6,241 bases of DNA from Dehalococcoidia bacterium (GCA_030640495.1 DAOWJH010000057.1:1-6241); one strand, 5' to 3'; counted from the stretch's first letter, positions 1 to 5,864 are shown. A program made the numbers and translations. The notes: generated by a model from the letters alone, not told the origin.

Positions 1-197
1 GTGCGAATCTCCCTGGCAATAAGCCTTACCGCCTCAAGGTCGCCGGGGGAGCTAATGGGAAAGCCAGCCTCAATAACATCCACCCTGAGCCTCTCCAGTT
101 GCCTGGCTATCTCCAGCTTCTCCTGAACATTAAGCGTCCCCCCCGCCGCCTGCTCCCCATCCCGCAAGGTGGTATCAAATACAATTACTCTGTCCAT
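1..197 (-). CDS. leuA: 2-isopropylmalate synthase, N-terminal part (cut by window edge)
   Basis: Only the first 65 codons are inside the window; the gene continues past position 1. LeuA condenses acetyl-CoA with 2-ketoisovalerate to give 2-isopropylmalate, the committed step of leucine synthesis, in the cytoplasm. The visible protein starts MDRVIVFDTTLRDGEQ, carrying the family motif DTTLRDGEQ (residues 8-16) with the catalytic Arg12 and the metal-binding Asp13 of the TIM barrel. It continues with EAGFPISSPGD, typical of LeuA; citramalate synthases usually read DGTQ at the first motif. The start is firm: ATG at 197-195 is directly preceded by an in-frame TAA, and a GAGGGGG ribosome binding site lies at 201-207. 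It sits 33 bp after ilvC and is probably the fifth gene of the ilv operon. The residues after the motif, AAGGTLN, differ from the commoner SPGASLN. The C-terminal leucine-binding regulatory domain cannot be assessed. Confidence 0.95.
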   Translation of the reverse strand, partial: MDRVIVFDTTLRDGEQAAGGTLNVQEKLEIARQLERLRVDVIEAGFPISSPGDLEAVRLIAREIR

Positions 198-230
198 TTA
201 CCCCCTCACTCTTGTGCTATTCCTAAAACC

Positions 231-1223
231 TCACTTCCTCAGCCACGACATCATTTCGCGTAGCTCAGCACCAACCTCTTCAATAAGGTGTTCCTCATCC
301 ATGCGCTTCAGGGCATTATAGACCGGGCGACCAGCCTGATTCTCTAAAATCCACTCCTTAGCGAAAGTGCCATCCTGAATCTCAGCCAGGATTTGTGCCA
401 TCTCATCCATAACCATCTCATCAATAACCCGCGGTCCCCGGGTATAATCACCATACTCAGCAGTATCGCTGACCGAGCGGCGCATATAGCCCAAGCCACC
501 CTGATACATCAGGTCAACGATAAGCTTAAGCTCATGGAAGCACTCAAAGTAGGCTATCTCCGGCTGATAGCCAGCCTCAACCAGAGTCTCAAACGCAGCC
601 TTGACTAGAGCTGAAACCCCACCACACAGTACCGTCTGTTCACCAAAGAGGTCAGTCTCTGTCTCTTCAGCGAATGTGGTCTCAATAACACCGGCTCGAG
701 AGCAACCGATACCCTTGGCATAAGCCAGGGCTATATCCTTTGCCTTGCCTGAAACATCCTGATGAACAGCAACTATTGCCGGCGGTCCTTTTTCTTCAGT
801 ATAAAGCTGCCTCAGCATATGACCGGGGCATTTAGGAGCTATCATACTAACATCAATATCAGGTGGTGGAATGATTTGCCCATAGTGGATATTAAAACCG
901 TGAGCAAACATCAGGGTGTTGCCCGGGGCTAGCCCCTTTTCAATTGACCTATGATAGACATCTGGCTGTAGATTATCCGGCACCAGCATAGCAATAATAT
1001 CGGCTTCCTTAGCCACCTCAGCCGCGCTCAGCACTCTAAAGCCAGCCTCCTTAGCCTTCTTCCAGCCCTGACTCCCGCTGGCTTCAGCCACTATCACCTG
1101 ACAGCCACTATCCCTGAGGTTTTGAGCGTGGGCATGCCCCTGACTCCCATAGCCAATAATGCCAATCGTTTTTCCCTTAAGCAAAGCTGAGTCACAATCA
1201 CTGTCATAATATATCTTAGCCAT
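231..1223 (-). CDS. ilvC: ketol-acid reductoisomerase, class I (short form), possibly NADH-preferring
   Basis: IlvC isomerises and reduces 2-acetolactate or 2-aceto-2-hydroxybutyrate to the dihydroxy acid, the second step of valine/isoleucine synthesis. At 330 residues it is a class I enzyme. The Rossmann domain has GYGSQG at 24-29. Expected active-site residues are all present: His108 (FAHGF), Lys131 (APK.PGH), Asp191 and Glu195 (ETDLFGEQ) for Mg2+, Glu227 and Glu231 (ECFHE), and Ser252 (SVSDTAEYGD). The cofactor loop after the second beta strand reads AEASGSQGW (46-54), where class I enzymes commonly read GLR.GS.SW. The phosphate-binding Arg and last Ser are thus Ala48 and Gly53, and Glu47 is gained, which suggests NADH use (inference). 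APKCPGH is also an unusual form of the usual APKGPGH. The start ATG at 1223-1221 has an in-frame TAA two codons upstream and an AAAGGAG ribosome binding site about 10 bases away. It follows ilvN by 113 bp and precedes leuA by 33 bp. Confidence 0.97.
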   Translation of the reverse strand: MAKIYYDSDCDSALLKGKTIGIIGYGSQGHAHAQNLRDSGCQVIVAEASGSQGWKKAKEAGFRVLSAAEVAKEADIIAMLVPDNLQPDVYHRSIEKGLAPGNTLMFAHGFNIHYGQIIPPPDIDVSMIAPKCPGHMLRQLYTEEKGPPAIVAVHQDVSGKAKDIALAYAKGIGCSRAGVIETTFAEETETDLFGEQTVLCGGVSALVKAAFETLVEAGYQPEIAYFECFHELKLIVDLMYQGGLGYMRRSVSDTAEYGDYTRGPRVIDEMVMDEMAQILAEIQDGTFAKEWILENQAGRPVYNALKRMDEEHLIEEVGAELREMMSWLRK

Positions 1224-1275
1224 AGGTTATCATCTCCTTTTATTCTATTTACCGACACCTCGTAGCGGTTAAGGT

Positions 1276-1294
1276 GAGATTATTTAACAACCTC
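1276..1294 (-). other. weak RNA hairpin in the ilvN-ilvC gap
   Basis: The 113-bp gap between ilvN and ilvC (1224-1336) is the longest inside the operon. On the transcribed strand it contains GAGGUUGU-UAA-AUAAUCUC, an 8-bp stem with two G-U pairs and a 3-base loop. No U run follows, so it is not an intrinsic terminator. A second possible pairing in the same gap joins GGUUAA (from the palindrome GGTTAACC) with UUAACC. Such structures may affect mRNA processing or stability between cistrons, but this is inference. The rest of the gap holds the ilvC ribosome binding site (AAAGGAG) and no convincing promoter. Confidence 0.35.
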
Positions 1295-1336
1295 GCCCCG
1301 CCTTTGAGCCTGGTTAACCTCCCTGGGAAAAGATGC

Positions 1337-1885
1337 TCAGGGTGCTTTCCGCTTTTCGTTACGAAACCTGGGTAACTTTTCCTCTATCCTGAGCGGACTT
1401 GAGCCACCCCTGTTCATAGCTATACAACCCGTCCTGGCTAGTTCTTTGATACCGAAACCGCGAAGCAGGTTAAACAGGGATTCAATCTTCTCCTCATCGC
1501 CGGTAACCTCAATGGTAAGCGAATCAGCGGCAACATCTACTATATTTGCCCTGAATATGTCTACAATCTGAATAATCTCGCTTCTGGTAGAGGCGGTGGC
1601 ATGGACCTTAATTAAGGCTAGCTCCCGGGTAATCACATCGTCCCCGGTAATATCAGACACCTTGACCACATCTATAACCTTATCCAACTGCTTCCTAACC
1701 TGCTCCACCATGGTAGCTGCCCCATTAACCACAATAGTCATTCGCGATAGATGAGGCAGTTCACTATGCCCCACGGCAATGCTGTCAATATTGAAGCTAC
1801 GCCTTCGGAAAAGGCTTGCCATCCGGTTAAGCACTCCGGGCTTATCCTCAACCAGAGCAACTAGGGTGTGCTTCGTTGCGGCCAT
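1337..1885 (-). CDS. ilvN: acetohydroxyacid synthase, small regulatory subunit
   Basis: This is the regulatory subunit (IlvN/IlvH family) that activates the catalytic IlvB subunit and usually gives valine feedback control. The N-terminal ACT domain (about residues 5-77) has the pattern VEDKPGVLNR..SLF, with Gly17 and Asn32 matching effector-site positions known in E. coli IlvH (Gly14, Asn29); the position of E. coli Asn11 is Asp14 here. The second, C-terminal domain (about 85-160) begins RELALIKV and ends around RTGCIAMNRG. The protein is 182 residues, longer than the usual 160-170, because of a basic tail of about 22 residues (161-182) including KLPRFRNEKRK. The ATG at 1885 lies within the 3' end of ilvB, overlapping it by 25 bp in another frame. 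An AGAGGTG ribosome binding site sits about 6 bases upstream, inside ilvB coding sequence, so translation of the two subunits is probably coupled. Confidence 0.97.
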   Translation of the reverse strand: MAATKHTLVALVEDKPGVLNRMASLFRRRSFNIDSIAVGHSELPHLSRMTIVVNGAATMVEQVRKQLDKVIDVVKVSDITGDDVITRELALIKVHATASTRSEIIQIVDIFRANIVDVAADSLTIEVTGDEEKIESLFNLLRGFGIKELARTGCIAMNRGGSSPLRIEEKLPRFRNEKRKAP

Positions 1886-3570
1886 ATTGCCACCTCTTTC
1901 TTAGGTTCTTCAAGAATTTCAGCTATAGATGCCCCTGGCGGCACCATAGGATAAACATTTTCCTCCGGTTCCACCACAAAATCTATCAGAAAAGGACCTT
2001 GATGCGCCATGGCTTGCTCTATAGCTGGAATTACTTCCTCTTTATGTCTAACCTTTAGCCCAGGGATTCCATACGCCTCAGCAATCTTGACAAAGTCTGG
2101 ACCACTTAGCGGTGTGGCTACATATCGTCGCTCATAGAACAACTCCTGCCATTGCCTCACCATACCCAAGTAGCCATTATTGATAATAGCTATCTTTACT
2201 GCCACCTTTTCCTGAACTATGGTAGCCAACTCCTGAATGGTCATCTGAAAGCCACCATCACCGGCAATACACCAAACAGTGTCCTCAGGGCAACCTATCT
2301 TAGCCCCCATAGCTGCCGGAAGCTCAAATCCCATAGTCCCTAATCCACCCGAAGAGATCAGGCTATTTGGTCTATTATACCAGTAATAATGGGCTGCCCA
2401 CATCTGGTTCTGACCCACCCCGGTAACAATGGTAGCCTCACCCTGTGTTACCTCATATATTTGGCGAATGACAAACTGGGGTAAGAGCCCCTGGCTATCT
2501 CTAATAACTGTTGACGGGTGCTCCCGCCGCCAATCATCAAGCTGTTGAACCCAACCAATATGCTCGGTTGAGACAATCAGTTTATTTAATGCGTTTAGAA
2601 TTATCTTCACATCACCAACTATTGGCACATCCACCCGCACATTCTTACCGATTTCAGCCGGGTCTATATCAATATGGATAATACGGGCATGAGGAGCAAA
2701 GGCACTTACTTTAGCCGTAGCCCTATCATCAAACCTCATCCCGATGGCAATAATGACATCGGCGGCATTAACTGCCATATTAGCATAAGCCATACCATGC
2801 ATACCCAGCATACCAAGACTTAGAACATGACCCTCGGGGAAACAACTAATACCCAATAAAGTAGTAACCACCGGTACCTGTGCCGTCTCAGCCAATTGCT
2901 TAAGCTCAGCATAGGCTCCAGAGATAATCACTCCCCTACCAGCAATAATAAGAGGTCGCTGAGCTTCATTTATAAGCTTTGCTGTTTTCTTAATCTGCGC
3001 CGGGTGCCCCTGAAGAGTTGGCTTATAACCGGGCAAATTCACTCGGCTCGGGTAGCTAAATTCTGCCGGCTCTGTAAAAACATCTCGTGGCACATCAATA
3101 AGCACTGGTCCTGGCCGACCACTCCTGGCTAGATAAAACGCCTCCTTAATTACCCTAGCCAGTGAATCCACATCAAGGACAAGATAGTTATGCTTGGTGA
3201 TAGGCAAGGTGATGCCAGTAATATCTATCTCCTGGAAGGCATCCTTGCCAATAAAGGGTCTGGCTACCTGACCGGTTATAGCTACGATAGGCACCGAATC
3301 AAGGTAAGCATTAGCAATACCGGTAACTAAATTAGCCGCCCCGGGACCAGAGGTAGCCATGCATACCCCTACCTTCCCCGTAGCTCGGGCATAGCCGTCA
3401 GCAGCATGGGCAGCACCCTGCTCGTGACGCACCAGGATATGGCGAAGCTTTGGATACTGAGGCAAGGTATCATACAGTGGTAAGACAGCCCCACCCAGAA
3501 TACCAAAAATAACCTCCACCCCCTCTTTTACTAAGCTCTCACATATAATCTGGGCACCAGTCATCTTCAT
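1861..3570 (-). CDS. ilvB: acetohydroxyacid (acetolactate) synthase, large catalytic subunit
   Basis: IlvB is the ThDP- and FAD-dependent subunit that condenses pyruvate with pyruvate or 2-ketobutyrate, the first common step of branched-chain amino acid synthesis. The 569 residues show the normal three-domain layout. The N-terminal ThDP domain has GGA (26-28), the catalytic Glu50 in VRHEQGAAHAADGYARA, and TSGPGAANL. The central domain carries MRFDDR (278-283). The C-terminal domain has the Mg/ThDP motif GDGG (437-440) through NN (464-465). Trp474 in MVRQWQ matches the inhibitor-site Trp of plant AHAS, while the plant Pro197 position is Ala103 (GQVARPFIG). Biosynthetic rather than catabolic (AlsS-type) identity is supported by the FAD-type loop, the adjacent ilvN and the operon. 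The start is placed at Met1 rather than Met3 because AGGAGG lies 7 bases upstream. It begins 14 bp after ilvD and overlaps ilvN by 25 bp. Confidence 0.97.
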   Translation of the reverse strand: MKMTGAQIICESLVKEGVEVIFGILGGAVLPLYDTLPQYPKLRHILVRHEQGAAHAADGYARATGKVGVCMATSGPGAANLVTGIANAYLDSVPIVAITGQVARPFIGKDAFQEIDITGITLPITKHNYLVLDVDSLARVIKEAFYLARSGRPGPVLIDVPRDVFTEPAEFSYPSRVNLPGYKPTLQGHPAQIKKTAKLINEAQRPLIIAGRGVIISGAYAELKQLAETAQVPVVTTLLGISCFPEGHVLSLGMLGMHGMAYANMAVNAADVIIAIGMRFDDRATAKVSAFAPHARIIHIDIDPAEIGKNVRVDVPIVGDVKIILNALNKLIVSTEHIGWVQQLDDWRREHPSTVIRDSQGLLPQFVIRQIYEVTQGEATIVTGVGQNQMWAAHYYWYNRPNSLISSGGLGTMGFELPAAMGAKIGCPEDTVWCIAGDGGFQMTIQELATIVQEKVAVKIAIINNGYLGMVRQWQELFYERRYVATPLSGPDFVKIAEAYGIPGLKVRHKEEVIPAIEQAMAHQGPFLIDFVVEPEENVYPMVPPGASIAEILEEPKKEVAIWPQRSTP

Positions 3571-3577
3571 GGTAGCT

Positions 3578-3583
3578 CCTCCT
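3578..3583 (-). promoter_or_regulatory. ribosome binding site of ilvB
   Basis: A perfect AGGAGG is placed 7 bases before the first of two candidate ATG codons (MKM...). It would be 13 bases from the second, so it decides for Met1. It lies just after the ilvD stop codon, within the 14-bp gap. Confidence 0.9.
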
Positions 3584-3584
3584 G

Positions 3585-5249
3585 TTATCTAAACACCGCC
3601 CCAGTGCTAGCCGAAGAAACCCTCTCGGCGTAGCGGCTGAGATAACCTGTTTTTACTTTAGGCTCAAACTCGGCAAGACGAGCCAGACGATTAGATATTT
3701 GTTCATCGCTAAGCTCGACCTCAAGCTTATAATTAGAAATATCAATCCCAATTATATCCCCATTAGCCAGAGCGGCGATAGGTCCCCGATTAGCTGCCTC
3801 AGGCGAAACATGACCAATAGCGGCACCGCGAGTGGCTCCAGAAAAACGCCCATCGGTGATAAGGGCTACCTCTTTCTCCATGCCCATACCGCTAAGGAAA
3901 GCAGTAGGACCAAGCATTTCCCTCATCCCGGGTCCCCCCTTAGGTCCTTCATAGCGGATAACCACTACCTCGCCTGGCTTTATACTGCCGCTCAGGATAG
4001 CAGTTGTTGCCTCTTCTTCACAGTCAAATACCCTGGCTGGTCCCCGATGAACCATCATCTCCGGAGCTACTGCTGCCCTCTTCACCACTGCACCTTCAGG
4101 GGCTAGATTACCAAATAGAATAGCAATACCCCCCTTAGCTGAATAGGGATTATCAATAGAACGAATAACCTCTCTATTCACAAACCGCTTGTCAGCAATA
4201 ACCCCCTCCATAGTTTTCCCCGATACTGTTTTTACCTTCAGGTTTAATAAGCCCTGTAACTCCTTCATTACGGCAACTATGCCGCCAGCAAGGTTTAAAT
4301 CCTCAACGCGATGGCTCCCGGCCGGGCTTAGTCGGCACAGGTTGGGAGTGCGCTGGCTTATCTCATTTATTAGTGATAATGAGAAATCAATCCCGGCTTG
4401 GTGAGCAATTGCTATAAGGTGTAAAACTGAATTGGTGCTACCACCTAATGCCATATCAACGGCAAAGGCATTATAAAGGGAATCTTTATTTATTATATCC
4501 CGGGGACAAATATTATCAGCTAAAAGTCTCATAACCTGTTGCCCTGCCTCTTTGGCTAGCCGTATCCGTCCAGCATCAATAGCCGGGATAGTCCCGTTAC
4601 CGGAGAGTCCCATTCCCAGTGCCTCAGTCAAGCAATTCATCGTATTAGCGGTAAACATCCCGGCACAACTACCACAGCCGGGGCAGGCAACCTCCCCCCA
4701 CCGTTCCAGTTCCTCTGGGCTCATTTCCCCCTTAGCTACCATACCCACCCCCTCAAAGACGGAACTAAGGTCAATCTTTCTAGCCTGACCATCAATATAT
4801 AGCTGGCCGGCTAGCATCGGACCACCGCTAATAAAGATAGCCGGTAGGTTCAGCCTTACTGCTGCCATAAGCATCCCGGGGATTATTTTGTCGCAGTTAG
4901 GAATAAAGACCAGGGCATCAAAGGCGTGAGCCTCAGCCACTATTTCTACCGAGTCGGCTATTAGCTCTCGGCTGGGCAGGCTATATTTCATACCCGGGTG
5001 ATTCATAGCGATGCCGTCACAAACGGCAATGGTATTAAACTCAAAGGGAACACCCCCGCCACTACGCACCCCGGCTTTAACCGCCTCGGCAATGTCTCGG
5101 AGGTGTATATGTCCCGGGACAATCTCAGTGAAGCTATTAACAACACCAATAAAAGGCTTTTCCATCTCTGCTGAGGTGCAACCTACAGCACGCAGTAAAG
5201 ACCGATGTTGAGCTCGCTCCACCCCCCGTTTAACAACATCACTTTTCAT
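3585..5249 (-). CDS. ilvD: dihydroxyacid dehydratase, probable [4Fe-4S] E. coli-like type
   Basis: IlvD dehydrates 2,3-dihydroxy-isovalerate and -methylvalerate to the keto acids that precede valine and isoleucine. The 554-residue protein starts MKSDVVKRGVERAQHRSLL, a standard family N-terminus. Family signatures are present: NCDKIIPGM (118-126, with cluster Cys119 and Lys121), CPGCGSCAGMFTANTMNC (189-206, with Cys192/Cys195), MALGGSTN (266-273), and ALITDGRFSG (462-471) with the proposed catalytic Ser470. At the position of the first cluster Cys in plant/cyanobacterial [2Fe-2S] enzymes (NTCN.H), this protein reads VPGHIH, as in E. coli IlvD. An oxygen-sensitive [4Fe-4S] cluster is therefore likely (inference). 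The ATG at 5249 has an AAGGGG ribosome binding site at 5261-5266, rather far at 11 bases, and an in-frame TAA close upstream. It is the first structural gene after the attenuator. Confidence 0.97.
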   Translation of the reverse strand: MKSDVVKRGVERAQHRSLLRAVGCTSAEMEKPFIGVVNSFTEIVPGHIHLRDIAEAVKAGVRSGGGVPFEFNTIAVCDGIAMNHPGMKYSLPSRELIADSVEIVAEAHAFDALVFIPNCDKIIPGMLMAAVRLNLPAIFISGGPMLAGQLYIDGQARKIDLSSVFEGVGMVAKGEMSPEELERWGEVACPGCGSCAGMFTANTMNCLTEALGMGLSGNGTIPAIDAGRIRLAKEAGQQVMRLLADNICPRDIINKDSLYNAFAVDMALGGSTNSVLHLIAIAHQAGIDFSLSLINEISQRTPNLCRLSPAGSHRVEDLNLAGGIVAVMKELQGLLNLKVKTVSGKTMEGVIADKRFVNREVIRSIDNPYSAKGGIAILFGNLAPEGAVVKRAAVAPEMMVHRGPARVFDCEEEATTAILSGSIKPGEVVVIRYEGPKGGPGMREMLGPTAFLSGMGMEKEVALITDGRFSGATRGAAIGHVSPEAANRGPIAALANGDIIGIDISNYKLEVELSDEQISNRLARLAEFEPKVKTGYLSRYAERVSSASTGAVFR

Positions 5250-5278
5250 ACGTTCTGCTTCCCCTTATCATTGTTAAC

Positions 5279-5303
5279 AAAAAAGCCGCCCCGTGGGGAC
5301 GGC
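5279..5303 (-). terminator. intrinsic terminator in the ilvD leader (attenuator)
   Basis: On the transcribed strand GCCGUCCC-CAC-GGGGCGGC forms an 8-bp stem (seven Watson-Crick pairs and one U-G) with a 3-base loop, followed directly by six U's. It stands 29 bases before the ilvD start and downstream of both the promoter at 5390-5418 and the leader ORF at 5342-5380. It should therefore stop ilv transcription prematurely rather than simply end the rpiB transcript. No other terminator is seen between rpiB and ilvD, so it may do both. Confidence 0.9.
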
Positions 5304-5330
5304 CCCTATCCTATGGAGACGACCCACCGG
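5290..5330 (-). promoter_or_regulatory. candidate antiterminator pairing
   Basis: The segment CCGGUGGG (5330 to 5323) can pair with CCCACGGG (5297 to 5290) at seven of eight positions, with a single G-G mismatch. The second segment spans the terminator loop and parts of both terminator arms, so the two folds exclude each other. A smaller competing hairpin, GGGG-CCGU-CCCC (5306 to 5295), would also break the terminator. The pairing was found by eye and no folding energy was computed; the terminator stem looks the more stable of the two. Confidence 0.5.
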
Positions 5331-5341
5331 CCAAGATATGT

Positions 5342-5380
5342 CTATGTAACAAGTACTAAAATAGCATAGTTACTATTCAT
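5342..5380 (-). CDS. branched-chain amino acid leader peptide (ilv attenuator)
   Basis: A 12-codon ORF, ATG to TAG, encodes MNSNYAILVLVT. Codons 7-11 are ATT TTA GTA CTT GTT, five consecutive Ile, Leu, Val, Leu, Val codons, the three end products of the downstream pathway. It lies just after the predicted promoter and 38 bases before a strong intrinsic terminator, the architecture of ribosome-mediated attenuators such as ilv, leu and his leaders in other bacteria. No Shine-Dalgarno sequence precedes the ATG, and the predicted transcription start (about 5383) leaves only a few bases, so initiation may be leaderless. Stalling at the Ile/Leu/Val codons when charged tRNA is scarce would leave 5323-5330 free to form the antiterminator. 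A ribosome reaching the stop codon would partly cover it and favour termination. The peptide itself probably has no function. Regulatory role is inferred from layout. Confidence 0.85.
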   Translation of the reverse strand: MNSNYAILVLVT

Positions 5381-5406
5381 CGTGTTGATAAAGTAGCATA
5401 ATTCAT
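5357..5406 (-). repeat. imperfect direct repeat spanning the -10 region and leader ORF
   Basis: Copy 1 is ATGAATTATGCTACTTTA (5406 to 5389). Copy 2 is ATGAAT, then a 6-base insertion AGTAAC, then TATGCTATTTTA (5380 to 5357). Aligned bases agree at 17 of 18 positions. Copy 1 contains the extended -10 box; copy 2 is the start of the leader ORF. This suggests a local duplication, although AT-rich sequence makes chance similarity possible. Confidence 0.55.
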
Positions 5407-5418
5407 ATTTATTGTCAA
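5390..5418 (-). promoter_or_regulatory. sigma-70-type promoter of the ilv operon
   Basis: A perfect -35 box TTGACA (5418 to 5413) is followed by a 17-base spacer and TACTTT (5395 to 5390) as the -10 box. TG at the extended -10 position (TGCTACTTT) makes up for the poor hexamer match (3 of 6). It starts 12 bases after the rpiB stop codon. Transcription would be expected to begin near 5382-5385, giving a leader of about 135 bases before ilvD. No operator-like inverted repeat overlaps it. Confidence 0.8.
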
Positions 5419-5429
5419 ATAAACTACTA

Positions 5430-5864
5430 CTAGCCTTCCATATCCCTTATCTTGTTTAGCCTTTGCTGATGCCTGCCACCCTCAAACTCAGCGGTAAGAA
5501 AAGTATTAACAATTTCAGGCACTGCACCCTGCTCCTGCTCTACCCCCAGACAAAGGATATTGGCATCATTGTGCTGACGAGCCCGCTGAGCGCTGAAGGC
5601 ATCACGACACAGAGCAGCCCTTATCCCCTTAACCTTATTAGCGGCAATACTCATACCAATACCGGTATCACATACCAAAATACCGCATCCAAAATCACCC
5701 CTGGCTACCGCTTCAGCTACCTGTCCAGCAATATCGGGGTAATCTACCGAGTCGGTAGTATAACAGCCAAAGTCCTCATAGCTGTGTTGTGCGTCAGTAA
5801 TCAGCTTGATAACAAATTGCTTGAGATTTAGTCCCCTGTGGTCACAGCCAATAGCAACACGCAC
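5430..5864 (-). CDS. rpiB: ribose-5-phosphate isomerase B
   Basis: RpiB interconverts ribose 5-phosphate and ribulose 5-phosphate in the pentose phosphate pathway. The 144 residues match the usual size of the RpiB/LacAB fold. N-terminal GCDHRG (6-11) gives the Asp8-His9 pair. GILVCDTGIGMSIAANK (61-77) holds the catalytic Cys65 and Thr67 in the phosphate/anion loop. RQHNDANIL (96-104) contains the ring-opening His98. The Cys marks the E. coli-like group, unlike the mycobacterial type, which uses a Glu instead. CDTGIG replaces the commoner CGTGIG. The start is GTG at 5864-5862, supported by an in-frame TAA just upstream, a GGGAGG ribosome binding site 7 bases away, and the family N-terminus MRVAIGCDH. 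The G of GTG is the last base of the tsaC stop codon (TAGTG), pointing to translational coupling. A tsaC/ywlC-rpiB neighbourhood also occurs in Bacillus. Confidence 0.96.
   Translation of the reverse strand: MRVAIGCDHRGLNLKQFVIKLITDAQHSYEDFGCYTTDSVDYPDIAGQVAEAVARGDFGCGILVCDTGIGMSIAANKVKGIRAALCRDAFSAQRARQHNDANILCLGVEQEQGAVPEIVNTFLTAEFEGGRHQQRLNKIRDMEG

Noticed and set aside
1224..1270. Internal promoter for ilvC using TAGAAT (1242-1247) as -10
   Set aside because: The -10 match is good, but at 16-18 bases upstream there is no sequence resembling TTGACA and no extended -10 TG.
2143..3264. Herbicide-resistance-like change in IlvB (Ala103 at the plant Pro197 position)
   Set aside because: Natural bacterial enzymes often lack Pro here; E. 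coli IlvI has Ala and IlvG has Ser. Trp474 is the normal residue, so there is no sign of selection.
5097..5140. Loss of an iron-sulfur Cys in IlvD
   Set aside because: The missing Cys belongs to the [2Fe-2S] plant/cyanobacterial type. E. coli-type enzymes naturally read VPGH.H at this position, as here.
5271..5280. Perfect palindrome TTGTTAACAA just upstream of ilvD as a regulator site
   Set aside because: Ten bases of AT-rich palindrome is weak evidence, it lies partly in the terminator U tract, and it is far downstream of the promoter.
5279..5383. A T-box riboswitch as the ilv leader element
   Set aside because: The segment CCGGUGGGUCG vaguely recalls the T-box AGGGUGGNACCGCG, but the core does not match, and the leader of about 135 bases has no room for a normal stem I with a specifier loop. 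The Ile/Leu/Val codon run explains the element better.
5357..5388. A second promoter TTATCA / TATGCT inside the leader ORF
   Set aside because: Each hexamer matches only 4 of 6 bases, and starting there would bypass the leader ORF; the TTGACA promoter just upstream is much better.
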